From Kutzneria sp044547355 (GTDB lineage Bacteria > Actinomycetota > Actinomycetes > Mycobacteriales > Pseudonocardiaceae): 64,000 nt of DNA. Shown piece after piece: positions 1 through 8,731 of the stretch. How positions within the stretch are numbered: the stretch's first letter is position 1; the number at the start of each line of letters is the position of its first letter. The notes below the pieces were generated by a model. That model was given only the letters and a program-made list of their open reading frames with translations, did no database searches and was not told where the DNA came from. Location: positions 62,001-126,000 of the forward strand of contig NZ_JBIUAG010000029.1 of NCBI RefSeq assembly GCF_044547355.1. The letters are read 5' to 3'. The translations under genes and the position numbers were made by a program.

Positions 1-675
1 CCGCCGGGGGGCGCCAACCTGCTCGGCACCGACCAGTTCGGCCGGGACACGTTCTCCCGGGTCCTGGCCGGATCCCGGTCGGTGTTGGAGATCGCCCCGC
101 TCGCGACCCTGCTCGCGCTGATCGGCGGCACCGCGCTCGGCCTGCTCGCCGGCGCCTACCGCCGGTGGGTGGACGAGGTGATCATGCGCGTTCTCGACGC
201 GGTGCTGGTGTTCCCGGCGATCATCGCGAGCGTGCTGTTCATCGCCCTGCTCGGGCACTCCGCGACCGTGCTGGTACTGGTGATCGGCATCGCGTTCGTG
301 CCGATCGTCACCCGGTCCGTGCGGGCGGCGACGCTGGTGGAGCGCGGGAAACCCTATGTGGACGCGGCTTTGCTGCGTGGCGAACGCGGCGGCTCGCTGC
401 TGGTCCGCGAGATCCTGCCCAACGTCGCGCGCACCGTGTTGGTGGAGGCCACGTCCCGACTCGGTGACGCGATCTTCGCGGTGGCCACGCTCGCGTTCCT
501 GGGGCTCGGCGAGCAGCCCGGATCGCCGGACTGGGGCACCGCCGTCTCCGACAACCGGTCATGGTTGCAGAACGCGCCGTGGACGGTGCTCGCGCCGGCG
601 ATCGCGATCGCGACGCTCGTGGTCGGTGTGGCGTTGATCGCGGACGATCTGCGCGGCCGGTTCGAGGCGCGATGA
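1..675 (+). CDS. Peptide/nickel-type ABC transporter permease (DppC-like), 5' end missing
   Basis: The reading frame is open from the first base of the window, so the N-terminus lies outside. The visible 224 residues open with the DppC-type sequence LGTDQFGRDTFSRVL and contain about five hydrophobic segments typical of a BPD_transp_1 inner-membrane permease. Family knowledge: such proteins form one half of the channel of oligopeptide/dipeptide or nickel importers, working with a second permease, an ATPase pair and a solute-binding protein, which should lie upstream. Its stop codon overlaps the start of the double ATPase by 4 bp (ATGA), so the two are translationally coupled. The substrate cannot be read from the sequence; neighbouring oxygenases suggest a small organic compound rather than peptides. 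Confidence 0.93.
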   Translation, partial: PPGGANLLGTDQFGRDTFSRVLAGSRSVLEIAPLATLLALIGGTALGLLAGAYRRWVDEVIMRVLDAVLVFPAIIASVLFIALLGHSATVLVLVIGIAFVPIVTRSVRAATLVERGKPYVDAALLRGERGGSLLVREILPNVARTVLVEATSRLGDAIFAVATLAFLGLGEQPGSPDWGTAVSDNRSWLQNAPWTVLAPAIAIATLVVGVALIADDLRGRFEAR

Positions 676-2606
676 GCGGACTGAGCATCGACGGGCTGAG
701 CGTCGCCTACCGGGACATCCGCGCGGTGGACGATGTCTCGCTGACTGTCGACAAGGGACGGATGCTCGGCATCGTCGGCGAGTCGGGCTCGGGCAAGACC
801 ACGCTGGCCCGTGCGCTGGCCGGCGACCTGCCGGCGGCCGGGCGCGTGTCCGGCGGCCGGGTCGCGGTGGACGGCGTCGACGTGCTCGGGCTGTCCGGCC
901 GCGGACTGCGCCAGTGGCGGCTGCGCGACCTCGCGTTCGTGCACCAGGAGGCCGGCGGCGCACTGGACCCGACGATGCGGATCGGCGCTCAGCTCGCCGA
1001 GGCACTGGCATTGCAAGGCGTTGCCCGGCCGGACCGCCGCAACGGGGTGCTCGACCTGCTCGACCGTGTCCAGCTGCCCGACCCGACGGCGGTCGCACGC
1101 CGCTATCCGCACCAGCTGTCGGGCGGCCAGCAACAGCGCGTGGTGATCGCCGCCGCGCTGGCCAAGCAGCCCAAGTTGCTCGTGCTGGACGAGCCGACCA
1201 CCGGTCTGGACGCTTCGGTGGAGTGGGACGTCCTCGCCCTGATCGACCGGCTGCGCCGCGAACTGACCGCCACCGTCGTGCTGATCAGCCACGATCTGGG
1301 CCTGGTCGGCCGGCTCTGCGACGACATCGCCGTGCTGTACGCGGGCCGTGCCGTCGAGTTCGGCCGGGCCGCCGACGTGCTGCGCGACCCGAGCCATCCC
1401 TACACCGCCGCCCTGCTGGGCTGCGCGCCGACGCTCGGCGTGCCACGCACGGCGCGCCGAGTGATCGCCATCCCCGGCAATCCCGCTTCGGCCGGAGACA
1501 TCGACACCGGATGCCGATTCGCGCCCCGATGCGCGTACGCGGACGACCTCTGCTGGGCCGTCGAGCCCGAACTGACCGTGGTCCAGCCGGCCAGGTCGGC
1601 ACGGTGCCACCACGCGGAGCGGCTCGCCCCGCTGCCCACCGCGGCGCCCGCTCGTCCGGCAGCCCGAGTGCCGTCCACGGCGGACGCGGCGGTGCTGGCG
1701 GTCAGCGACCTCAGACGCGGCTACGGCCACCGCACCGTCGTCGACGGCGTGACCTTCGAGATCGCGGCGGCGGAGGTGTTCGGCCTGGTCGGAGAATCCG
1801 GCAGCGGCAAGACGACGCTGGCTCGCACGATCGTCGGCCTCGGCCCGGCCGGCGGCGGCGGAGCCATGACACTGGGCGGGGACCCGTTGCCGGCGCGGCT
1901 CGGCCGGCGTCGACCCGCTGTGCGACAACGAGTGCAGATGGTGTTCCAGCAACCCGACAGCACTCTCAATCCCGCGCAGCGGGTCGTCACCGTGCTCAGA
2001 CGAGCGCTGCGGACGCTGGGAGGCACGACCACTGCCGACGAGTTGGCACGCCGTGTGCAGCTCGGTCCCGAGGTGCTGGCCGCCCGCACCACGGCGCTGT
2101 CGGGCGGTCAGCAGCAACGGGTCGCCATCGCGCGGGCGTTCGCGGGCACTCCGCGGCTGGTGGTCTGCGACGAGCCGGTGTCCGCGTTGGACGTCAGTGT
2201 GCAGGCCGGTGTGCTGGAACTGCTGGCCGAGCAACGAGATCGCACCGGCACCTCCTACCTGTTCATCTCGCACGACCTGGCCGTCGTCGGCTACCTCGCC
2301 GACCGGGTCGGTGTGCTGTACCGCGGTCAGCTGGTGGAGATCGGTCGCACCGCGGATGTGCTGGCCGGTCCGCACCACCCGTACACCGACCTGCTCGTCG
2401 GCGCCACCGGCCGCCGTGGGCGGACGGTGGCGCCGCGGCGGCCCGACACCGGCGCCGGCTGCGTGTTCGCCGCCCGATGTCCCCATCACCTCGGTGTTCA
2501 GTGCGACACCGAGGCTCCGCCGCCGCGGTCGATCAGCGACGGCCACGACGTCCGTTGCCACCTGCCCTTGTCCCACCTGCCGAGCAGCCAGGAGAAGCCA
2601 GCATGA
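672..2606 (+). CDS. Fused double ATP-binding protein of a peptide-type ABC importer (DppD-DppF fusion)
   Basis: A 644-aa protein with two complete ABC ATPase halves. Half one has Walker A at about residues 36-43 (GESGSGKT) and signature LSGGQQQR near 149; half two has Walker A near 374-381 and LSGGQQQR near 476. Each half ends with the oligopeptide-transporter C-terminal extension with spaced cysteines (GCRFAPRC and GCVFAARC). Separate DppD and DppF proteins are the common arrangement; fusions like this are frequent in actinobacteria. It should energise the permease encoded just upstream, with which it overlaps by 4 bp; its stop also overlaps the next start by 4 bp. The ATG at 672 is chosen because of that overlap; longer in-frame ATG extensions read into the permease gene. 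Confidence 0.95.
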   Translation: MSGLSIDGLSVAYRDIRAVDDVSLTVDKGRMLGIVGESGSGKTTLARALAGDLPAAGRVSGGRVAVDGVDVLGLSGRGLRQWRLRDLAFVHQEAGGALDPTMRIGAQLAEALALQGVARPDRRNGVLDLLDRVQLPDPTAVARRYPHQLSGGQQQRVVIAAALAKQPKLLVLDEPTTGLDASVEWDVLALIDRLRRELTATVVLISHDLGLVGRLCDDIAVLYAGRAVEFGRAADVLRDPSHPYTAALLGCAPTLGVPRTARRVIAIPGNPASAGDIDTGCRFAPRCAYADDLCWAVEPELTVVQPARSARCHHAERLAPLPTAAPARPAARVPSTADAAVLAVSDLRRGYGHRTVVDGVTFEIAAAEVFGLVGESGSGKTTLARTIVGLGPAGGGGAMTLGGDPLPARLGRRRPAVRQRVQMVFQQPDSTLNPAQRVVTVLRRALRTLGGTTTADELARRVQLGPEVLAARTTALSGGQQQRVAIARAFAGTPRLVVCDEPVSALDVSVQAGVLELLAEQRDRTGTSYLFISHDLAVVGYLADRVGVLYRGQLVEIGRTADVLAGPHHPYTDLLVGATGRRGRTVAPRRPDTGAGCVFAARCPHHLGVQCDTEAPPPRSISDGHDVRCHLPLSHLPSSQEKPA

Positions 2607-3271
2607 CCGACACCGCCGTGCAACCGGAGAACGAATTCGCGCAGGTGCCCGCGACGGCGGCCGATGTCGGGGTGAGCCCGCCGCCGGTGAGCAGGAGATG
2701 GGTGAACATCACCGCCGGCGGCCACGTCAGCGGCGTCACCTGGGGCAGCGGCTCACCGGAGATCGTGCTGTTGCACCGCTCCGGCGGCGACGCCCGGACC
2801 CTGGACCGGGTGGCGCTGCTGCTGGACCGGCCCGCGCTGGTGATCGACCTGCCCGGCGCCGGGCGGTCCAGCGGGCCCGCCAGCACACCGCGCCGGGCCG
2901 CGCGGGACGTCGCCGAGGCGGTGGCGTCCTTCGCGCCCCGCGCCAACGTCGTCGTCGGAGTCGGCGACGGCGGCCTGGTGGCGATAGCGGTCGCGGCGCG
3001 CCGATCGCAACTGGACACCGTGGTGCTTGTCGACACGGCGCCGGGCAGTGAACCGGACGTGGTTCGGGACCACCACTGGCGGCTGTCCGCGGGGATCACG
3101 CTGATCCACACCACCGAGGGACCGCTCACCGCGTCCGACCTCGCCGACCTTCGGCTGCTGCTGCCCAGCATCGCGGTCGTCGGCATCGACACGCCGGGCC
3201 TGATCGAGACCGAGGGCGCCGGGCGGCTCGCCGCCGCGCTGCGCCGCATCAAGAAAGGGGTAGTCGCGTGA
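2603..3271 (+). CDS. Alpha/beta-hydrolase-fold protein with the nucleophile position replaced
   Basis: A 222-aa protein coupled to the ATPase gene by an ATGA overlap, with a GGAG-type ribosome site 7-10 bases upstream. The region IVLLHRSGGDARTLDRVA and the later LVIDLPGAGRSSGP are typical of the strand-loop elements of alpha/beta hydrolases. At the nucleophile elbow, where GxSxGG is expected, the sequence is G119-V-G121-D-G-G, so glycine replaces the serine. The protein is also shorter than the usual 260-300 residues and lacks an obvious cap domain. It may be a non-catalytic homologue or use another residue (D122). Its role in the operon is unknown; it sits between the transporter and an Fe/2OG oxygenase. 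Confidence 0.8.
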   Translation: MTDTAVQPENEFAQVPATAADVGVSPPPVSRRWVNITAGGHVSGVTWGSGSPEIVLLHRSGGDARTLDRVALLLDRPALVIDLPGAGRSSGPASTPRRAARDVAEAVASFAPRANVVVGVGDGGLVAIAVAARRSQLDTVVLVDTAPGSEPDVVRDHHWRLSAGITLIHTTEGPLTASDLADLRLLLPSIAVVGIDTPGLIETEGAGRLAAALRRIKKGVVA

Positions 3272-4284
3272 CCGACAGGGAGATCGCACTGATCGACGTC
3301 GCGGCCGCGGAAGCCGGCGACGCCGTCGAGCTCGCCCGGCTGCGCGCGGCCGGCACGGAGCTGGGCATCATCCAGGTGGTCAACCACGGCGTGCCGCAGG
3401 AGCTGGTCGACGACTTCCACACCCGCGTCGCGGCCGTGCTCGCGCTGCCGCGCGCCGAGAAGGTCGAGCTGGCCAGCCCGACCGGGCATCCCTACCGGGG
3501 CTGGCGGCAGTGGCCGGACGACTTCGGCCGGCTGGAGCTGGAGCGCTACAGCATCAGCCGGTACGACAGCCCGGCCGAGGCGGAGGCGGCCGGGCTGCCG
3601 GCCGAGTACAGCGGCGAGTACGCGCACCCGAACGTGTGGCCGGCCCAGGACCCGGGCCTGCGCGAAGTCGCCCGCGCCTACCACGACGCGGCCGCCGGCC
3701 TGGCCCAGCGGGTGCTCGGCCTCTACGCCCGGGTGCTGGACGTGGCCCCGGAGGTCTTTCCCGTCGGCGCCGCGCCGCACCACACCTCGTTCACCGTCAA
3801 CAACTATCCGACATGGACCTACGGTGAGGCCGGGGATGAGGACCAGAAGCTGCTGCTGCTCGAGCACGCTGACGGCTCCGCGCTGACGGTGCTGCACCAG
3901 CGTGGCGACTACGAGGGATTGCAGGGGCAGTGGGCGGACGGCAGTTGGACGCCGGTGCCGATCGTGCCCGGCGCGCTCCAGGTCTTCACGGGCTCGCTGC
4001 TCACCCGATGGACCAACGGCAAGCTGCGCGCCGGCCGGCACCGCGTGGTCGCCGGCGGCACCGTGACCCGCCTGTCCAGCGGCGTGTTCTGGCATCCGAG
4101 GGTGGACACGATCATCGAGCCGCTCGCGCCTTTTGTCGGCGCGGACGAACCAGAGTACGACCCGGTGCTGTTGTGGGACACGGTGCGCAACCGCGTTGAG
4201 GACTACCTGGCGGTGTTCGGCCGCCCCGAGCAGGTCGCCGCCTGGCGCGACGGCCGTCCCTACGTCGCGGCGATCGCCGAATGA
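3268..4284 (+). CDS. Isopenicillin N synthase-family Fe(II)/2-oxoglutarate oxygenase
   Basis: A 338-aa protein starting with GTG at 3268 inside a 4-bp overlap with the previous gene. The N-terminal DIOX_N region (about residues 5-110) contains GIIQVVNHGVPQ, and the C-terminal jelly roll carries the metal triad H200-x-D202 and H258 and the 2-oxoglutarate-binding R268-x-S270. The family couples O2 and 2-oxoglutarate to hydroxylation, desaturation or heteroatom dealkylation of small molecules in the cytoplasm. Within a transporter-monooxygenase locus it probably attacks the imported compound, but the substrate is unknown. All catalytic residues are present, so an active enzyme is expected. Confidence 0.93.
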   Translation: MTDREIALIDVAAAEAGDAVELARLRAAGTELGIIQVVNHGVPQELVDDFHTRVAAVLALPRAEKVELASPTGHPYRGWRQWPDDFGRLELERYSISRYDSPAEAEAAGLPAEYSGEYAHPNVWPAQDPGLREVARAYHDAAAGLAQRVLGLYARVLDVAPEVFPVGAAPHHTSFTVNNYPTWTYGEAGDEDQKLLLLEHADGSALTVLHQRGDYEGLQGQWADGSWTPVPIVPGALQVFTGSLLTRWTNGKLRAGRHRVVAGGTVTRLSSGVFWHPRVDTIIEPLAPFVGADEPEYDPVLLWDTVRNRVEDYLAVFGRPEQVAAWRDGRPYVAAIAE

Positions 4285-5078
4285 GCGACACGGTGCGCGC
4301 GTCCCGCCGCCATCCCGTGCCCGACGACGAGCTGACCTACGAGCCCAGCGCTCGCCGGGTGCGGGGTGTCGTGGGCGACACCACCGTCGTGGACAGCCGC
4401 CGGCCGCTGCTGGTCTGGGAGCCGGGCCGGCCCGTGCCGCTGTACGCCTTTCCGCGCGGCGACGTGCGCACCGATCTGCTCGCCGCCGGGCCCGCGGTCG
4501 GCCGTCCCGGCGCCGGCACGGGGTACAACCTGGCGCTGGCGGGACGGCAGCTGCCGGCCATCGCCTGGGACTACGAGGTTCCCGAGCTCGCCGACCACAT
4601 CGCGTTCGACTGGTTCGGCCGCGTCGAGCCCGGCGTCGAGCACTGGTACGAGGAGGACGAGGAGGTCTTCGTCCACCCTCGTGACCCGTACAAGCGGGTG
4701 GACGCGCTGCCCAGTTCGCGACACGTCCAGGTGTCGGTCGACGGGACCGTGGTGGCCGACACCCGCCGGCCGGTGCTGGTGTTCGAGACCCGCCTGCCGG
4801 TGCGCTACTACATCCCGCCGGAGGACGTGGACTTCCACCGGCTGACCCGCAGCGTGCTGCGGACCCGCTGCCCGTACAAGGGGGAGGCACGGTACTGGTC
4901 GGTGTCCGGCGACCAGTCCCACGACAACATCGTGTGGACCTACCAGGATCCGATACCGTCCGTCGAGCCGATCAGGGACCACCTGGCCTTCTACAACGAA
5001 GTCGTCGACATCACGGTCGACGGCGAACTGCTGGAGCGGCCCGTCACGGTCTTCTCCGAACGGCTGAGCCAGCGCTGA
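4281..5078 (+). CDS. Tandem DUF427 domain protein
   Basis: A 265-aa protein with two DUF427 repeats, about residues 25-135 and 145-255. Each contains the family core of a short beta element followed by a DSRRPLLVWE or DTRRPVLVFE strand and a tyrosine-rich proline segment before an acidic residue (PLYAFPRGDV; RYYIPPEDV). DUF427 is a small beta-rich domain of unknown biochemical function, widespread in actinobacteria and fungi, often near small-molecule oxidoreductases. It is the last gene of the coupled rightward operon, overlapping the oxygenase by 4 bp, and is followed by a strong hairpin. Confidence 0.88.
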   Translation: MSDTVRASRRHPVPDDELTYEPSARRVRGVVGDTTVVDSRRPLLVWEPGRPVPLYAFPRGDVRTDLLAAGPAVGRPGAGTGYNLALAGRQLPAIAWDYEVPELADHIAFDWFGRVEPGVEHWYEEDEEVFVHPRDPYKRVDALPSSRHVQVSVDGTVVADTRRPVLVFETRLPVRYYIPPEDVDFHRLTRSVLRTRCPYKGEARYWSVSGDQSHDNIVWTYQDPIPSVEPIRDHLAFYNEVVDITVDGELLERPVTVFSERLSQR

Positions 5079-5089
5079 CCACGGCGCTG

Positions 5090-5137
5090 GCCTGACGGGG
5101 GTGTGCCAGGCAACAGCCCGGCACACCCCCGTCAGGC
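5090..5137. terminator. 18-bp-stem hairpin between convergent genes
   Basis: A perfect inverted repeat, left arm 5090-5107 and right arm 5120-5137, with a 12-nt loop. It lies 12 bases after the rightward operon and before the leftward monooxygenase gene, so it can end transcription from both sides. No T run follows, as is usual for actinomycete terminators. Confidence 0.85.
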
Positions 5138-5191
5138 GAGGCCACGACGGCGGCTCGACCTGCTGGCAACGGACCGGAGGCCCTGGTGTGG

Positions 5192-6565
5192 TCAGCGCTG
5201 CTCGCGGCCGAGCGCGCGGGGGTCCATGGACGCCGGAACCGGGATGGCGTGGGCGGACGTGCCGGGCCGGCGCAGTCCGAGGTGCTCGCGCAGGGTGCGG
5301 CCGGTGTACTCGGTGCGGTACCGGCCACGGCGCTGGAGAATCGGCACGACTTCATCGACGAATGCGGCCAGTTCGTAGGGCAGCGTCGAGCCCATGATGG
5401 TGAAGCCGTCCACCGCGCCGGCGTCCTGCCAGGCCGTGATGTGGTCGGCGAGTTGTTCGGGTGTTCCGACGAAGTGTGTCTGGCCGGCGCCACTGGTGAG
5501 ATCCTGGGCCAGCTCTCGCAGTGGGACGCCCGGCCGGGCCCTGGCGGCGGCGTAGAGCCGCTCCGCCCGGCTCGACGGAGCCGCCTGTCCCGTCCACAGC
5601 TGAGCCGGCAACGGCGCGTCCGGATCGTAGGCGTCAGGGTCGAGACCGGCGGTGTACAAGGCGTTCTGCCACCGGAATTCAGGGCTGGCCAACTCCTCAA
5701 GACGATCGGCTCGGCCCCGGGCCTCGGCCTCGGTGCCGCCGAGGGTGATCATGAGGGCGGGCAGCACGAGCACGTGCTCGGGGTCGCGGCCCGCGGCGGC
5801 GGCCTGGGCGTGCAGGTCCGAGCGGAACGCGACCGCCGCGTCCAGCGACGGCGGCCCGGAGAACACCAGTTCGGCATAGCGGGCCGCCAACCCGACGCCG
5901 GCCGCCGACTGCCCGGCCTGCACCAGCACCGGATGTCCCTGTGGCGAACGGGGAAAGGGCTGGATCCCGTCGACATCGTAGTGCTGGCCGTGAAAGCGCG
6001 GGTCGCGCAGTCGGCCGCGGTCGGCCCAGACGCCGTTCTCGCGGTCTCCGATGACAGCATCGTCATCCCAGCTGTCCCACACTCTCGTGACCGCGTCGAC
6101 GAACTCGTGCGCGCGGGCGTACCGGTCGGCGTGCTCGGGATGGGCCAGCTCGCCGAACGCCGCCGCGGCCAGCGGAGTGACGGTGGTGACGATGTTCCAG
6201 CCGGCCCGGCCGCCACTGAGGTGGTCCAGCGTGGCGAAGCGACGGGCCAGCTCCCAAGGCTTGCTGTACGTGGTCGAGCCGGTGCCGATGAGCCCGATGC
6301 GGTCGGTGACGGCGGCCAACGCCGACAGCACCGAGATCGGGTCGAACTGGGTCTGGGGCAGATGTGTCGCGCGGTACTCCGCGATGGCCATGTTGTCGGC
6401 CAGGAAGATCGAGTCCAGCAGGCCGCGCTCCGCGGTCCGGGCGATGTCGGTGTAGTAGCGCAGCCCGAGCACGCCCCGGACGTCGTCCTCGACCACCCGC
6501 CAGGCCGACTCGTGGTAGCCGTTGGGCCAGATGAACGCGGTGAAGTGCAACGGCCGCTTGCTCAC
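5192..6565 (-). CDS. Flavin-dependent monooxygenase of the NtaA/SnaA/DszA type (LLM class)
   Basis: A 457-aa protein, a typical length for the NtaA/SnaA/SoxA/DszA branch of bacterial luciferase-like TIM-barrel monooxygenases. Recognisable blocks are the N-terminal HFTAFIWPNGYHESAW, the middle LSGGRAGWNIVTT and the C-terminal LREHLGL typical of this branch. These enzymes use FMNH2 delivered by a separate reductase to hydroxylate or cleave C-S or C-N bonds. The start is GTG at 6563-6565, with GGAGGAG about 8 bases upstream. An FMN reductase gene at 12.6-13.2 kb could supply reduced flavin (inference). It converges on the ABC-transporter operon. Confidence 0.93.
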   Translation of the reverse strand: MSKRPLHFTAFIWPNGYHESAWRVVEDDVRGVLGLRYYTDIARTAERGLLDSIFLADNMAIAEYRATHLPQTQFDPISVLSALAAVTDRIGLIGTGSTTYSKPWELARRFATLDHLSGGRAGWNIVTTVTPLAAAAFGELAHPEHADRYARAHEFVDAVTRVWDSWDDDAVIGDRENGVWADRGRLRDPRFHGQHYDVDGIQPFPRSPQGHPVLVQAGQSAAGVGLAARYAELVFSGPPSLDAAVAFRSDLHAQAAAAGRDPEHVLVLPALMITLGGTEAEARGRADRLEELASPEFRWQNALYTAGLDPDAYDPDAPLPAQLWTGQAAPSSRAERLYAAARARPGVPLRELAQDLTSGAGQTHFVGTPEQLADHITAWQDAGAVDGFTIMGSTLPYELAAFVDEVVPILQRRGRYRTEYTGRTLREHLGLRRPGTSAHAIPVPASMDPRALGREQR

Positions 6566-6698
6566 TGGTTCGACTCCTCCGTTGCCGTGCCGGACTTTTC
6601 CAGCCTAGGTCGACGTGACCAGCCGGACCCGACGTCTCAGCAAGTGGACCGGCCCCGCAATGCCGTTGTGTCCCGCGGAGATCGCGACTGTCGGGTCG

Positions 6699-7445
6699 TC
6701 AGCCGACCGCGGCGGCCGATTCGGCGGCGGGCACGTGCACCACCAGCATTCTCGACCGGCGGCGCCGTCGAAATCCCAGCGACTCGTACAGTCTGATGGC
6801 GTCGACGTTGCCCGCGGCGGCGTGCATGAACGGCGTCTCACCCCGATCCCGGATCCCGGCGGCCACCGCCAGCACCAGCCGGGTGGCCAGTCCCTGGCCG
6901 CGGAACGCGGGGTCCGTGCACACCGCGCTGATCTCGGTCCAGCCCGGCGGGTGCAGCCTCTCGCCGGCCATCGCGACCAGCGCGCCGTCACGGCGAATTC
7001 CCAGATATGTGCCCAGTTCCACCGTGCGAGGCCCGAACGGCCCGGGTCTGGTGCGCTCGACCAGGTCGAGCATTTCCGGCACGTCCGCGGGCCCCAGCGG
7101 CACCGCTTCCCCGTCCGCCCGGGCCACGACGCCGTGGTCGACGAGCTGCACCCCGGCGATCACCTCCTCCACCTGCCAGTGGTCGGGCGGGGTGAGGCCG
7201 GAGCCGGCGAGCGGGACCCGCGTGCCCGGCCCGACGAGCTCGGCCAGGTCGAGCCACACGGACTCGTCCGGCTCGCCGGCGATGGCCACGAAGGACGCCA
7301 CGTCCGGCGGATAGCGCAACACCTGACCGCGCCGCTGGGCGAACCGTGCGTGCGGCCCGGTGAGCGATGCGAACACGGGATTGTCCAGAACGGACAGGGG
7401 GTCAGCAGCGGTCACCCACACGACTCTACGACGGACAAGATCCAC
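6699..7445 (-). CDS. GNAT-family N-acetyltransferase
   Basis: Up to 248 residues. The C-terminal GNAT fold is clear: TEISAVCTDPAFRGQGLATR is the acetyl-CoA-binding motif A (R-G-x-G-x-A) and GNVDAIRLYESLGFRRR is the following motif B. The N-terminal half has no family I recognise, an organisation common in FR47-like actinobacterial acetyltransferases. The start is uncertain: the first GTG is at 7443-7445, but in-frame GTGs at 7419-7421 and 7413-7415 would give a protein starting MWVTAADP or MTAADP. It lies between two LLM monooxygenase genes and may acetylate an amine substrate or product of the locus (inference). Confidence 0.88.
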   Translation of the reverse strand: MDLVRRRVVWVTAADPLSVLDNPVFASLTGPHARFAQRRGQVLRYPPDVASFVAIAGEPDESVWLDLAELVGPGTRVPLAGSGLTPPDHWQVEEVIAGVQLVDHGVVARADGEAVPLGPADVPEMLDLVERTRPGPFGPRTVELGTYLGIRRDGALVAMAGERLHPPGWTEISAVCTDPAFRGQGLATRLVLAVAAGIRDRGETPFMHAAAGNVDAIRLYESLGFRRRRRSRMLVVHVPAAESAAAVG

Positions 7446-7646
7446 GTCATCCGGGTTTCACATCGCGGGAACGCCGAACAACCGCCGGCCGACGCCGGTC
7501 GGTCAAGCAACGTCGGGGAACGATCGCGTTACACGGCACGGTTTCCCGCATGGTGAGAGGGTCGCGTCGGCGGAATCACGGCCCGGTCGGGGATGTTCTC
7601 CCTTGCGGCACGGGAAGAGCTCGTCAGCCGACAGGGAGTGTGCGAC

Positions 7647-8720
7647 TTGACTTCGGAACAACGCCGCCGGCCGCTGCGTCTGGCGCTCGAAGTGGACGGG
7701 GACGGCGCGCATCCGGCGGCCTGGCGGTCGTCCGGGCGGCCGCCGGGCGCCGCGCTCACACCGCGAGGTGTCCGTGAGGTGGTCTCGGCCGCGGAGGCCG
7801 CCGGCTTCGACCTGGTGACGTTCGCGGACTCCCCGCTTCCGCCGAACACCGGTCTCGACGCCGCCGGCCGGTTGGACGCGGTCGGCCGCGCCGCCTACAA
7901 CGCCCTGCTCACCGACCGGATCGGGCTCGCGCCGACCAGCCACGCCACGATCACCGAGCCGTTCCACGTGGCCGCGCAGCTGGCCAGCCTCGATCACGCC
8001 TCGCACGGCCGGGCGGCCTGGGTGGTGGGCGGCGCAAGCGATCCCCAGTCGCTGGCCACCGTCGGGGCGGCCGAGCTCGACGGGCCGGACGGGGTGCGGC
8101 GGGAGCTGGCGCAGGTGATCGAGGCCGTGCGCCGGCTGTGGGACTCGTGGGAGGACGACGCCGTCGTCAAGGACGTGGCGACCGGCCGTTATCTGGATCC
8201 GGACAAGGTGCACCACGTGGACTTCGACGGCGCGTCGTTCTCGGTCAAGGGGCCGCTGATCACGCCGCGCCCGCCGCAGGGTCAGGTGGTGCTGCTCGGT
8301 GGCGACGAGCTCGACGTCGCCCGGCAACTGGACGTCGTGCTGGTGGCCGGCGACCTGGACACGCTGCGCGATCGGGCCGCGCTGGCCCGCGCGGCCGGGG
8401 CTCCGCTGGTGTTCGCCGAAGTGGAGGTGTCGCTGGACGAAGGCGTGCTGGGTGCGCTCGACGAGCACACCCGGTGGGAGCCCGGGGCGCGCCTGCGTCA
8501 GATCGGATCGCCGCGGGAGTTGGCGCACCTGTTGTCCCAGTTGGCATCGGTGGTGGACGGGGTGCGCCTGCATCCGGCGGTGCTGGCGGTCGACCTGCCG
8601 GTGTTGGCCGAGCAGGTGCTGCCGGCGCTGGCCGACCTGCGCCGGCCGCCACGACCCGGCGACACCCTGCGGTCCACGCTGGGGCTGCCGAGGCCGGCCA
8701 ACCGCCACGCCACCGTCTGA
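7647..8720 (+). CDS. Short LLM-class flavin-dependent oxidoreductase
   Basis: A luciferase-like monooxygenase-family protein of 357 aa, divergent from the GNAT gene. The segments ITEPFHVAAQLASLDHASHGRAAW and LWDSWEDDAVV match the family, but the C-terminal half is compressed compared with the 440-460-aa NtaA branch and the terminal LRSTLGL replaces LREHLGL. Start choice: TTG at 7647 is preceded by AGGGAG ending 8 bases before it, while the longer in-frame ATG at 7593 has no ribosome site; GTG at 7638 sits directly on the ribosome site. It is followed after 11 bases by a full-length monooxygenase and the two are probably one operon. Confidence 0.85.
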   Translation: MTSEQRRRPLRLALEVDGDGAHPAAWRSSGRPPGAALTPRGVREVVSAAEAAGFDLVTFADSPLPPNTGLDAAGRLDAVGRAAYNALLTDRIGLAPTSHATITEPFHVAAQLASLDHASHGRAAWVVGGASDPQSLATVGAAELDGPDGVRRELAQVIEAVRRLWDSWEDDAVVKDVATGRYLDPDKVHHVDFDGASFSVKGPLITPRPPQGQVVLLGGDELDVARQLDVVLVAGDLDTLRDRAALARAAGAPLVFAEVEVSLDEGVLGALDEHTRWEPGARLRQIGSPRELAHLLSQLASVVDGVRLHPAVLAVDLPVLAEQVLPALADLRRPPRPGDTLRSTLGLPRPANRHATV

Positions 8721-8731
8721 GGGGGAATTCG

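Noticed and set aside
354..2576. 740-aa leftward ORF antisense to the double ATPase gene
   Set aside because: Codon-position GC bias fits the + strand; the product is low-complexity Arg/Gly/His-rich with no domain, while the + strand gives intact ABC motifs.
5186..6796. 536-aa rightward ORF opposite the LLM monooxygenase gene
   Set aside because: It is the complement of a gene with clear family motifs; the product is low complexity with no recognisable domain.
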